The position numbers and the translations under genes are program-made. From Desulfobacteraceae bacterium (lineage in GTDB: Bacteria > Desulfobacterota > DSM-4660 > Desulfatiglandales > Desulfatiglandaceae), in contig CP070700.1 of assembly GCA_020349865.1 (NCBI GenBank), positions 397,910 to 404,894 on the forward strand: a stretch of DNA of 6,985 nucleotides, in the 5' to 3' direction. Shown here in pieces: positions 1 to 6,646 of the stretch. Position 1 is the first letter of the stretch. Each line of letters opens with the position of its first letter. The notes beneath the pieces were generated by a model, which saw only the letters and a list, made by a program, of their open reading frames with translations, had not been told where the DNA came from and made no database searches.

Positions 1-1004
1 GCCTCTGTGGCAAAGTATTTGGAGATAGATCCCTCCACCTGCAGGTCCTCTTCACCGGTATCAAGCCTGCGGGCGACCTCTTCAATATACGCTCTGGCCG
101 CTTCGAGCTCCACAGCGTGAGGAACCAGGAGTTTATGGGTATATCCTTGTTTTTCTGAGAGGGTTGTTCCGAATTGCACCCTTTCCTTGGAATATCTGAT
201 GACCCTTTCCAAGGATGCCATGCCTCCACCCAGGCCGAATGTCGCGACCATCAACCTGGTGTATCCGAAGACCTTATTGGCCTCTTTCAGTCCCTTTCCT
301 TCAACACCCCCGATGAGGTTCTCCAGTGGGACAAAGAGATCTTCAAATGTGAGAGGACAGGTATCCGAGGCCCGTATCCCGTGTTTGTCCTCGTGCTTCC
401 CCGGGATCAATCCTTCGGCTCCAGCCTCCACAACAAAAAAAGAAGGGCCTTCCGGCGTGTCCGCAAGAATCGTGTAAAGATCTGCCACGCCGCCGTTGGT
501 GATAAACTGCTTTTGTCCGTTCAACTTATACCCTGTGATTTGCCCCTTATCATCCAGGACTCGCTCTGCCTTTGTTTTCAAAGCCTGGACATTTGATCCG
601 GCTTCAGGCTCGGTGACCCCATAGGCTACAACAAGCCCTTCCTCCGCGATCTTGGTGATATACTTCTCTTTCTGCTCTGGCGTGGCCCCCACTCGGAGGG
701 GGTCCATGCCCAGGCATATGGCCAAAAAGGAAGTGGCTATGGCCAGATCCATTTTTGCCATTCTTTCGGATATTATGGCTATTTCTGTCGCGCCAGCACC
801 AAGACCACCATACTCTTCGGGGATGAAAATCAGATGGAGCGCGATTTCAGGTCCTAACATGAACCGGATGAGTTCCGTTGGAAACTCACCATTTTGGTCC
901 ATTTCCAATTTGGTCTCAAGAGAGAGTCTTTCTTTCTCCAGCTTGTCAATAGTATCAAGCACCATGGAGAGCATTTCAGCATCCATTTTAGTGTGTTGCG
1001 TCAT
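1..1004 (-). CDS. Acyl-CoA dehydrogenase family protein, 3' end cut by window edge
   Basis: This is a flavin-dependent acyl-CoA dehydrogenase, the enzyme class that oxidises an acyl-CoA to the 2,3-enoyl-CoA and passes electrons to an electron-transfer flavoprotein in the cytoplasm. Translating the minus strand from ATG 1004-1002 gives 334 uninterrupted residues. An N-terminal helical region ends in IPEEYGGLG (61-69). The FAD/substrate motif is YGVTEPEAGSN (128-138; the usual form ends in D). The family blocks QFITNGG (166-172), HGIRASDT (208-215) and YSKERVQFG (271-279) follow. A strong Shine-Dalgarno (GGGGAGGA, 1018-1011) supports this start. Family members are about 380-400 residues, so roughly 50-70 residues, including the region that normally holds the catalytic glutamate, lie outside the window. 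The exact acyl substrate cannot be told. The gene follows mlaA by 161 bp and is probably not functionally tied to the Mla operon. Confidence 0.93.
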   Translation of the reverse strand, partial: MTQHTKMDAEMLSMVLDTIDKLEKERLSLETKLEMDQNGEFPTELIRFMLGPEIALHLIFIPEEYGGLGAGATEIAIISERMAKMDLAIATSFLAICLGMDPLRVGATPEQKEKYITKIAEEGLVVAYGVTEPEAGSNVQALKTKAERVLDDKGQITGYKLNGQKQFITNGGVADLYTILADTPEGPSFFVVEAGAEGLIPGKHEDKHGIRASDTCPLTFEDLFVPLENLIGGVEGKGLKEANKVFGYTRLMVATFGLGGGMASLERVIRYSKERVQFGTTLSEKQGYTHKLLVPHAVELEAARAYIEEVARRLDTGEEDLQVEGSISKYFATE

Positions 1005-1165
1005 TCACAATCCTCCCCGTTCTGTTTTTTCTGCGATTTTCTTATCTCTTGCACCAGACACCAGATTTAAAACTTTGCGCCTTTCATCGGCTGCCCTCGG
1101 CTATGAGCTCGGGCCGAATGGGGATCGCTGAAGTCTTCCTGCAGTGAAGTTCATTCCTGGTTATC
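1005..1165. other. Intergenic gap between mlaA and the acyl-CoA dehydrogenase gene
   Basis: Apart from the dehydrogenase ribosome binding site at 1011-1018 I see no gene here. A loose inverted repeat (GCCC...GGGC around 1094-1115) has internal mismatches and no T tract, so I do not call it a terminator. I found no convincing promoter on the minus strand. Whether transcription of the dehydrogenase starts here or reads through from mlaA is open. Confidence 0.5.
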
Positions 1166-2065
1166 TTATTTTTTAATTTTATTTTTGCGGTACTGGTAAT
1201 AGGCGTCTCTTAGTGAAACATAAGGATCCAGAGCGGCCTTTTTTAGGGATTCATATTCTCCAATGGTAAGAGAAGTGGTGTTCACCTGCTCATATCCCCT
1301 GGTTGCCGCGTTATACAATGTTGAATCCACCAGGTAATTCAAAGGATCGATAAAGCCGTCTCCTACCACACCGACCGTGCCCCTGAGGCTGGACGGTCCC
1401 AGGATCGGCCAGTTTATAAAGAAACCCGGCCCAAGGCCATATAATCCCAGCGTCTGGCCAAAGTCTTCATCCTGCTTTTCAAGATTCAATGCAGTTTTGG
1501 CAGGATCCATGAAGCCGAGCATACCAACAGTCGAATTCGCAACAAAACGGAGCAATTCGTTTCCAAAACCTTTGAATTTTCCTTGCAGCAGGCAATTGAC
1601 AGCACGGATCGGCGTGAACAGATTGGAAAAGAAATTACGGACACTAATCCTTAATGGCTCTGGAGCAACTTTTTTGTAACCGGTCGCAACAGGTTTGAGT
1701 ACCCAAAAATAAAGCTTATCGTTAAAATGAAAAAAAATCCGGTTGATGGGCTCAAGGGGATCAGCGATAAAGTCTTCTTCGAATTCTTCCTGGGGTATAT
1801 CATCAAACTCCTCATCAGCATCCTTTGATTTTTCTGCCTGTGAGAGGTTGGGATGCAATACTTGACGGCCTACAGTATTTTGCGATTGGGTATTATCAAA
1901 ATTCACCGCCACTATCAGATAGTCATTGTTAGCATCTAACACTAAAAAATGGTTTCCCTGCTGTGGGTAGCTTGTTGGCTCAGACATTTCTCCTGCAAGG
2001 GAAATGGTCTGCATAAAACTCCAAAAAAATATGAAAAAAGACAAGACACGAAAAAGAATCCTCAT
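1166..2065 (-). CDS. mlaA: MlaA (VacJ) family outer-membrane phospholipid transport protein
   Basis: MlaA is the outer-membrane component of the Mla pathway. It forms a ring lying in the membrane that lets mislocalised outer-leaflet phospholipids pass to the periplasmic carrier MlaC. The 299-residue product has a signal peptide (about 1-24, hydrophobic core FFIFFWSF, likely cleavage SLA/GE). An N-terminal extension that becomes strongly acidic at 83-99 comes next. The family domain runs from DPLEPINR (102-109) through ANSTVGMLGFMDPA (176-189), FGQTLGLYGLGPG (202-214) and DPYVSLRDAYYQYRK (280-294). No cysteine follows the signal peptide, so unlike E. coli MlaA it does not look like a lipoprotein. 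The preceding linker of about 75 residues is longer than in E. coli MlaA. The start has a modest GGAG (2079-2076) 10 bases upstream. It is the last gene of the block, 20 bp after mlaC. The family call is firm; the membrane attachment is inference. Confidence 0.93.
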   Translation of the reverse strand: MRILFRVLSFFIFFWSFMQTISLAGEMSEPTSYPQQGNHFLVLDANNDYLIVAVNFDNTQSQNTVGRQVLHPNLSQAEKSKDADEEFDDIPQEEFEEDFIADPLEPINRIFFHFNDKLYFWVLKPVATGYKKVAPEPLRISVRNFFSNLFTPIRAVNCLLQGKFKGFGNELLRFVANSTVGMLGFMDPAKTALNLEKQDEDFGQTLGLYGLGPGFFINWPILGPSSLRGTVGVVGDGFIDPLNYLVDSTLYNAATRGYEQVNTTSLTIGEYESLKKAALDPYVSLRDAYYQYRKNKIKK

Positions 2066-2085
2066 AGTATATTAACTCCAAAACC

Positions 2086-2694
2086 TCATTGCTTTTCAAC
2101 CTTGGTTTTCAGCTTTTTGATCAAGTCTTTATAAGATGATCGAATAATAATGCTGTTGAATTGGGTCCGGTAATTGTTAATAAGGCTGACACCCTCAACT
2201 GATATATCATAAACCAACCAGTCCCCTGCGTTCTTTTTCAGACGGTACTCGGTCGAAATCTCTGTCTCCTGTTTGGTCAAGATTTTGACTTTAACAACCG
2301 AGTATTCCCCATCAACCCGCTCACTTTCATATAAAACTTTTTCTCCAGAATAGCCTTCTACCCTGTCCAAATAGGTCTGCTCCAGGAGCTTTCCGTAAAG
2401 ATCAATAAACATCGTCTTTTCTTCTATTGTCCTCTTTTGCCAGTGCCTTGCAAGGGTCCGCCGGGACATCTCTTCCCAGTCAAACCGTTCGTCCACAGCC
2501 TTGCGGATGAGCCGCCTTCTTTCCGCCGCCTTTTCAGCGCCTTTCAGTGCCGGATTACTTACAATCCCAATAATTTTATCCGTGGTTACCCTTATCTTTT
2601 CCGTTGGCTCCCCTGCCATGGCAGGCATCGATGCAAAAACAGCAATAGTAAAAACAAGCACACATCCCCATCCCCATAAGTACACTCTATTCAT
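2086..2694 (-). CDS. mlaC: MlaC periplasmic phospholipid-binding carrier
   Basis: MlaC (Ttg2D family) is the soluble periplasmic carrier that moves phospholipids between MlaA at the outer membrane and the MlaFED complex at the inner membrane. The 202-residue protein starts with a clear Sec signal peptide: hydrophobic segment about 8-22 and type I cleavage site AMA/GE after residue 27. Family-typical segments are the helical part with FDWEEMSRRTLARHW (71-85) and the C-terminal WLVYDISVEGVSLINNYR (159-176), which forms part of the lipid-binding fold. The tail is lysine-rich (190-202). Length matches the family (about 200-210). The ATG has a good ribosome binding site, GGGAGG at 2705-2700, five bases away. 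It lies between mlaD (77 bp upstream) and mlaA (20 bp downstream). No lipobox or frameshift is visible. Confidence 0.94.
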   Translation of the reverse strand: MNRVYLWGWGCVLVFTIAVFASMPAMAGEPTEKIRVTTDKIIGIVSNPALKGAEKAAERRRLIRKAVDERFDWEEMSRRTLARHWQKRTIEEKTMFIDLYGKLLEQTYLDRVEGYSGEKVLYESERVDGEYSVVKVKILTKQETEISTEYRLKKNAGDWLVYDISVEGVSLINNYRTQFNSIIIRSSYKDLIKKLKTKVEKQ

Positions 2695-2734
2695 AAATAC
2701 CTCCCGGAATTAGTTCTCGTTTTCGTAATCCGGT

Positions 2735-2751
2735 CTGCCAGCCCTGCCAGC
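2735..2751. repeat. Short tandem repeat CTGCCAGC x2 in the mlaD-mlaC gap
   Basis: Two copies of CTGCCAGC, at 2735-2742 and 2744-2751, are separated by one C in the 77-bp gap between mlaD and mlaC. This is the widest gap in the operon. The repeat could fold weakly but has no terminator features. It may be chance. Confidence 0.35.
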
Positions 2752-2771
2752 AGTCCCCCAACCAATCTTTA

Positions 2772-3218
2772 CTATTCAGTGATCGTCCCAAATACATATT
2801 TGGAAATCAGTTGTTCCAGGTCAACCGGAGGTTGTGTATCACGAATGATTCCCCCTGGCTCAAGATTTTCTTCCAGACCTCCGGGCGAGATCTCAACATA
2901 TTTCTCCCCGATTAACCCTTTTGTCTTTATGGAGGCAATTGCGTCCTCCTGGATTTTCAGGTCCTGTGGAATCACCATGACCACCCGGGCTTGATAATCA
3001 TCCAGAATGACCTGTTTCACACGCCCAACATTTACACCTGCTATGACCACAGATGAGCCCGTTTTCAGCCCACCGCTGCTGGAAAAGATTGCCTGTATCT
3101 CATAACCCTTCTCACCAAACACCTCTAACTTCCCAAGCCTTATGGTCAGATAGGCAAGGCAAACCATCCCCGCAACCATAAATAGACCCACTGCCAATTC
3201 GAGATTAAATTTTCTCAT
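2772..3218 (-). CDS. mlaD: MlaD, MCE-domain component of the phospholipid ABC transporter
   Basis: MlaD is the membrane-anchored MCE protein. Six copies form a ring on the MlaE permease and provide the hydrophobic channel that exchanges lipid with MlaC. The 148 residues contain one N-terminal membrane anchor (about 8-27, with the chain beyond it in the periplasm). A single MCE domain (about 37-115) follows, with VVIAGVNVGRV (57-67) and GLIGEKYVEISPG (101-113). A short C-terminal helix DLEQLISKYVFG (133-144) corresponds to the E. coli segment LEDLIGQFLYG. E. coli MlaD is about 183 residues; the difference is the absence of its low-complexity tail, not a break in the fold. AAGGAG at 3230-3225 lies six bases before the ATG. 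The gene is 33 bp after mlaF. Confidence 0.94.
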   Translation of the reverse strand: MRKFNLELAVGLFMVAGMVCLAYLTIRLGKLEVFGEKGYEIQAIFSSSGGLKTGSSVVIAGVNVGRVKQVILDDYQARVVMVIPQDLKIQEDAIASIKTKGLIGEKYVEISPGGLEENLEPGGIIRDTQPPVDLEQLISKYVFGTITE

Positions 3219-3251
3219 TTATTTCTCCTTGACCTCATTAAACTCCATAGT

Positions 3252-4022
3252 TCAGGCCTGATCCGCAGAATGCACGGATCGGCGTCTTATTGAACTGTTG
3301 AAGGATTCGCCAACGAATGCATGGACGATGGGTTCACCCGATGACATTAATTCTTCTGGTGTACCCTCAGCCCAGATAACGCCCTCGTGGAGCATGGCAA
3401 CCCTGTCCACAATATCAAATACTTTTGGGATCTCATGGGTCACTATTATTCCGGTAAACGAAAGTCGTTTGTGGCAGGAATCAATAACATTGAGAATGGC
3501 AGCGCCAATGACCGGATCCAATCCGGTTGTGGGCTCGTCAAAGAGCATTATTTCAGGATCCAGGACCAGGGCCCTGGCAAGCGCTGCCCGTTTGACCATT
3601 CCTCCGCTTATCTGAGAGGGATATTTGTGCTCCGAGCCTGACAGCCCCACATGCTCCAACTCATTGAGCACCCTCTCACTGATACGTTCGTCATTCAGCC
3701 TGGTCTTTTCCTTTAAGGGGAAGGCCACATTCTCAAAGACGGTCATGGAATCAAAAAGGGCACCACCCTGAAAAAGAAAACCCAGCCGATCTCTCAGACT
3801 CAGTAAGTCCCGGACCCTGAGCGCGTGCACGTCTATTCCGTCCACGATCACCCGCCCTCGATCCGGCTTCATCAGACCAACAACGTGCTTTAAAAGAACG
3901 CTTTTGCCACTACCGCTGCCTCCTATCAAAGCGACAACTTCGCCCTTCCCTATCCCCAATGAGACACCTCTCAGGATTTCTTTGCCGTCGAATAATTTGT
4001 GGAGGCCATCAATCTTGATCAT
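3252..4022 (-). CDS. mlaF: MlaF, ATPase subunit of the phospholipid ABC transporter
   Basis: MlaF is the cytoplasmic ATPase that powers the MlaFED lipid transporter. All nucleotide-binding motifs are present in the 256-residue product: Walker A GGSGSGKS (34-41), Q-loop glutamine 85 in FLFQGGALFDSMTVFENV, ABC signature ISGGMVKRAALARAL (138-152), Walker B EIMLFDE (157-163), D-loop GLDP (167-170) and switch histidine 196 in VTHEIPK. The SGGM signature and the FQGGALFDSMTV segment are typical of the Mla/Ttg2A branch. The frame is open back to 4172, but the extra 49 residues overlap mlaE and do not look like ABC sequence. ATG 4025 and ATG 4022 both start credible proteins. I chose 4022 because AAGGA (4032-4028) is five bases from it and only two from 4025. 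That Shine-Dalgarno overlaps the mlaE stop codon, which suggests translational coupling. The arginine-rich tail (RRR, 246-248) is unremarkable. Confidence 0.95.
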   Translation of the reverse strand: MIKIDGLHKLFDGKEILRGVSLGIGKGEVVALIGGSGSGKSVLLKHVVGLMKPDRGRVIVDGIDVHALRVRDLLSLRDRLGFLFQGGALFDSMTVFENVAFPLKEKTRLNDERISERVLNELEHVGLSGSEHKYPSQISGGMVKRAALARALVLDPEIMLFDEPTTGLDPVIGAAILNVIDSCHKRLSFTGIIVTHEIPKVFDIVDRVAMLHEGVIWAEGTPEELMSSGEPIVHAFVGESFNSSIRRRSVHSADQA

Positions 4023-4030
4023 CATGTTCC

Positions 4031-4810
4031 TTAAAAGAGCAGCGAAGTCATAACATAATCCCACACAAGGATAAGTACTGACGACGTGACAACGGCCTGT
4101 GTGGTTGCTTTGCTTACTCCCTCTGCACCGAACCCGGTGAATATTCCAGTGTAAAGCCCTTTGAAACAGCAAACCCAGATAATAATAACGCCGAAAGTCA
4201 AAGATTTATATATGCCTTCCATGACATCCTTGATATCCATATAGCTGGCCATTTCTCCAAAATAGGTGCCGGCACTAACGCCTAAGAGTTTCACCCCAAC
4301 CAGATATCCCCCAAATATACCCACAACGTCAAAAATGGCAGTCAAAAGAGGCATTGAAATAATCCCTGCCAGGAGGTTTGGGACTATAAGATAACGGTAT
4401 GGATTAAGACCCATGAGCTCAAGCGCATCGACCTGCTCACTGATGCGCATGATCCCTATCTCTGCGGTGATGGCCGATCCAGCCCTCCCGGTGACCATCA
4501 GGGCGGATATTACCGGTCCCAACTCTTTGATAAGGGCAAGTCCCACCATGGGCCCTAAAAAGGCATCGGAGCCAAACCGGCTAAGGCTGTAAAAGCCCTG
4601 AAAGCCCAGGACCATTCCCGAGAACCCCCCTGTGAGGAGGATAACTGAAGTGGATTGTAAGCCGATGAAGCGAATCTGCTTCATGACCCGCATAAATTTG
4701 ATGGGAGGGACGAAGGTATAGAAAAAGGCCTTGAGCAAGAATAGCCCCATGACCCCCAATCTGTATAGATATTCCAGCGAAACTGCTCCCAATATTCGAA
4801 CATATTTCAT
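4031..4810 (-). CDS. mlaE: MlaE, permease subunit of the phospholipid ABC transporter
   Basis: MlaE is the inner-membrane permease of the Mla transporter, acting as a dimer with two MlaF subunits and a MlaD hexamer. At 259 residues it matches E. coli MlaE (260). An interfacial N-terminal helix (about 18-38) precedes hydrophobic segments near 52-75, 86-106, 146-173, 203-224 and 238-258. The family core is KELGPVISALMVTGRAGSAI (95-114), then AEIGIMRISEQVDALELMG (116-134, the coupling region that contacts the ATPase). The C-terminus is GAEGVSKATTQAVV (228-241), close to the family consensus. The start has no good Shine-Dalgarno: the 20 bases before it are purine-poor. Translation may therefore depend on coupling to the gene 43 bp upstream. 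The length match still favours ATG 4810. Confidence 0.94.
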   Translation of the reverse strand: MKYVRILGAVSLEYLYRLGVMGLFLLKAFFYTFVPPIKFMRVMKQIRFIGLQSTSVILLTGGFSGMVLGFQGFYSLSRFGSDAFLGPMVGLALIKELGPVISALMVTGRAGSAITAEIGIMRISEQVDALELMGLNPYRYLIVPNLLAGIISMPLLTAIFDVVGIFGGYLVGVKLLGVSAGTYFGEMASYMDIKDVMEGIYKSLTFGVIIIWVCCFKGLYTGIFTGFGAEGVSKATTQAVVTSSVLILVWDYVMTSLLF

Positions 4811-4853
4811 GGGCGCAAGTCTTTCAAATCTGCATGATTATGTCAAACTGAAA

Positions 4854-6176
4854 CTATATGTCCTTGAGCCGCACATTGGCCGGCGATCTCTCAATAAGGT
4901 CGCCGAAGGACTTCAGGCATTCAGATAGCCTTTCCAGTTCCTCGGACTTGGCAACCGGGATGTTGTCGCTTCCGTGCCCTTCCAGAGTATCCATTACATA
5001 CTTAACTGTCATAATGTCGGTATTATGAGCCGGCTGGTATGCGACGTTTTTATCCCTGTCAACATTGATCTCGGAAACAATACCTGAGCCCACCAATTCA
5101 TACAAGATCAGACGAACAAGGCGAATGGGGATTTCCAGTTTCTGCGAAATCTGGGTCTCATTCAAGGATTTTTCCAAATCAGAAAAATTTTTCACCAGCA
5201 AATGGACAATTCGCAAGGTCAATAGCCTTTTGAAGGCGTTACTTACCCTCAGGCTGTCCGGCTCAAATTCAAAGGTATGCACGTTCTGGTGTGCAAAAGA
5301 TATCTCTGCACCAAAGAGTACGATGAGCCAGCTCAATTGCAGCCATATCAAAAACAGGGGTAGTGCCGCAAAACTTCCGTAAATGGCATTGTATCTGGCA
5401 ACTCCAAACTGTAGACTAATATAGAGCAATTGGAAAATTTGAAACAAAGCGCCGGCAACGATCCCAGCCAATGCACCAGATTTGAAATTGACCTTGGTAT
5501 TGGGCATAAAAATATACATGAATGTAAAAAGGATCCATATTGCGCAATAAGGCAGCAATTTGAGCATAAAAAATATGGCCGGCGCCACAACGCCCAGGAT
5601 GGCAATTTTCTGAATGAAGATTTCCACCTGTCCGGATATAAGAACAGTAATGGTACTTGACGTGATAAAAAGAACAGGACCGATAAGCATAATGGAAAGA
5701 TAATCTGCGACCTTTCTCCCGAATGATCTTCCTTTTTTAACTCCCCATAGATCGTTAAAAGAGTTCTCAATATGCCCCAATACCTTGATAATGGCCCAAA
5801 ACAGGAGAACAATGCCGACGCCAGCCATCACGCCGCCCTTTGTATTTTCCAACAGGGTGTGAGAAAAATTAATAAGTCTTGAAAGAACTTCCTCCTGTCC
5901 CTCCAGCCTCGTCATAAGCTCCCTTTCCAGAGCTTTTTCAAAACCGAAGCCTTTGGCTATGCCAAAAAGCATGGCAAATACTGGCACAATAGAAAGCAAA
6001 GAATAGACGGTTAAGGCCGACGCCCTGAGTTGGCATCTGTCTTCCACAACCCCTTTAAGGGACAAAACAAGAATCCTCAATTGCCTGATCAAAAAGGCCT
6101 TTGACCGCGTGAGATTCCTCTCCTGGATTCTCCATATATCGTCTTTTAAAAATTTTAAAGCCTTGGATATGTTCAT
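4854..6176 (-). CDS. yihY: YihY/BrkB family inner-membrane protein with C-terminal winged-helix-like domain
   Basis: This family was formerly misnamed ribonuclease BN; members are polytopic inner-membrane proteins whose biochemical role is poorly defined, with links to envelope integrity. The 440-residue product has about six membrane segments (near 53-75, 115-137, 158-181, 190-222, 232-256 and 272-292). It carries the family motif IYGSFAALPLFLIWLQLSWL (265-284) and GAEISFA (289-295). A soluble extension follows: residues about 315-385 look like a winged helix, with LNETQISQKLEIPIRLVRLI (338-357) as helix-turn-helix and GIVSEINVDRDKNVAYQP as wing. E. coli YihY (about 290 residues) lacks it, though longer relatives with such a tail exist. 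The frame reaches a GTG at 6242, but ATG 6176 has GAGGAA (6189-6184) seven bases away and begins closer to the usual N-terminus. It is the first gene of the Mla block. Confidence 0.88.
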   Translation of the reverse strand: MNISKALKFLKDDIWRIQERNLTRSKAFLIRQLRILVLSLKGVVEDRCQLRASALTVYSLLSIVPVFAMLFGIAKGFGFEKALERELMTRLEGQEEVLSRLINFSHTLLENTKGGVMAGVGIVLLFWAIIKVLGHIENSFNDLWGVKKGRSFGRKVADYLSIMLIGPVLFITSSTITVLISGQVEIFIQKIAILGVVAPAIFFMLKLLPYCAIWILFTFMYIFMPNTKVNFKSGALAGIVAGALFQIFQLLYISLQFGVARYNAIYGSFAALPLFLIWLQLSWLIVLFGAEISFAHQNVHTFEFEPDSLRVSNAFKRLLTLRIVHLLVKNFSDLEKSLNETQISQKLEIPIRLVRLILYELVGSGIVSEINVDRDKNVAYQPAHNTDIMTVKYVMDTLEGHGSDNIPVAKSEELERLSECLKSFGDLIERSPANVRLKDI

Positions 6177-6183
6177 GATAATA

Positions 6184-6189
6184 TTCCTC
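6184..6189 (-). promoter_or_regulatory. Ribosome binding site deciding the yihY start
   Basis: GAGGAA on the minus strand, seven bases before ATG 6176. The alternative in-frame GTG at 6242 has no comparable purine stretch upstream. Confidence 0.7.
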
Positions 6190-6271
6190 AATTGAGCCAA
6201 GCTTAACAATCGGAATACCTGATAGCAAATACCCAATACCACCTGATTGAGTATTGCTTAATTAGGGTAAT

Positions 6272-6300
6272 AGTTTAATCGTAAATGCTTAGAATGTCAA
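6272..6300 (-). promoter_or_regulatory. Candidate sigma70 promoter of the yihY-mlaEFDCA operon
   Basis: On the minus strand a perfect -35 box TTGACA (6300-6295) is followed after exactly 17 bases by TAAACT (6277-6272, four of six matches to TATAAT). The expected transcription start near 6265 would give a leader of about 90 bases to ATG 6176. No other promoter-like site this good was seen on this strand upstream of the block, and gaps inside the block are short, so a single transcript is likely. Confidence 0.65.
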
Positions 6301-6344
6301 AATCTCTAAGAGGCAGAGTCCTACCCTGTTTTATTATGCTTTTC

Positions 6345-6373
6345 GATACCCCGTCCGCTTGCGACGGGGTATC
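6345..6373. repeat. Perfect palindrome, 11-bp arms, 7-base loop
   Basis: GATACCCCGTC (6345-6355) and its exact reverse complement GACGGGGTATC (6363-6373) flank CGCTTGC. No T run follows on either strand, so it lacks the signature of an intrinsic terminator and is better read as an extragenic palindromic repeat. It might still fold in RNA. Confidence 0.75.
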
Positions 6374-6382
6374 CTCTAGTAT

Positions 6383-6419
6383 CCTCTCCCTGGGGAGAGG
6401 GCTAGGGTGAGGGGTAAAA
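6383..6419. repeat. CCTCTCCC/GGGAGAGG palindromic repeat with GGGTGAGGGG tail
   Basis: CCTCTCCC (6383-6390) pairs with GGGAGAGG (6393-6400) across TG, followed by GCTAGGGTGAGGGG (6401-6414). From memory this composition is typical of a small palindromic repeat dispersed between genes in many bacteria; only a genome-wide search would show its copy number here. Confidence 0.6.
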
Positions 6420-6425
6420 TTAGTA

Positions 6426-6590
6426 TTATGCCTTTGCATCCCCGATTGCTTGCGTCGGAATCATTGATTTGGTGTAAGCGATACCGTAAGGTTGCAACAA
6501 ATCATAAAAGTCCATATAATCTAATCCAAAAATACTTGTCCGCATGTTTGAAGACCCCGTAAACATATCCCTTAGATTGGGAGCATTCAT
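6426..6590 (-). CDS. Doubtful 54-codon ORF, possibly a gene remnant
   Basis: The minus strand from ATG 6590 to TAA 6428-6426 encodes 54 residues with a protein-like composition, for example FGLDYMDFYDLLQPYGIAYT (21-40) and ending in AIGDAKA. I do not recognise a family. GGGG lies directly against the ATG, so there is no properly spaced Shine-Dalgarno. A stop codon lies a few codons upstream in frame, and the 3' end falls inside the second copy of the direct repeat. It could be a remnant of a larger gene, a small hypothetical gene, or chance. The plus strand across the same bases offers only a 44-codon frame with no better claim. Confidence 0.25.
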   Translation of the reverse strand: MNAPNLRDMFTGSSNMRTSIFGLDYMDFYDLLQPYGIAYTKSMIPTQAIGDAKA

Positions 6591-6646
6591 CCCCAGGAGA
6601 GATTATTTTGAGAGACTAAGTGTATAATATTGAGCCAAAAGTTCCT

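Larger units (their letters stand above)
6332..6461. repeat. Diverged direct repeat, two copies about 92 bp apart
   Basis: TATTATGC at 6332-6339 recurs at 6424-6431, and the similarity continues. Copy one (6332-6369) and copy two (6424-6461) share TTT, CCCCG, GCTTGCG and CGG in the same order with one gap; by eye roughly 28 of 38 positions agree. The unit between them is filled by the two palindromes listed separately. This looks like an extragenic repeat duplicated and then diverged, or a small element flanked by direct repeats. Confidence 0.55.

Noticed and set aside
174..1131. Plus-strand open frames across the acyl-CoA dehydrogenase region
   Set aside because: They are opposite-strand shadows: the minus strand carries an uninterrupted frame with clear family motifs and a strong ribosome binding site.
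4023..4172. N-terminal extension of mlaF to an upstream ATG at 4172
   Set aside because: It overlaps the mlaE 3' end, the 49 extra residues do not resemble ABC sequence, and a Shine-Dalgarno with family-like N-terminus exists at ATG 4022.
5348..5812. A 154-codon minus-strand frame inside the YihY gene
   Set aside because: It is an out-of-frame shadow of the YihY coding region with no family motif; the YihY frame carries the conserved membrane motif.
6177..6242. GTG start for the YihY gene at 6242
   Set aside because: It has no good ribosome binding site, and ATG 6176 has GAGGAA at ideal spacing.
6345..6373. Palindrome as an intrinsic terminator
   Set aside because: Arms are strong, but neither strand has a T run after the stem, and the region is full of other repeats.
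6621..6628. TATAAT at 6623-6628 as a plus-strand promoter -10 box
   Set aside because: No acceptable -35 sequence lies 16-18 bases upstream, the TG is not at extended -10 spacing, and a hairpin-rich repeat lies between it and the next gene.
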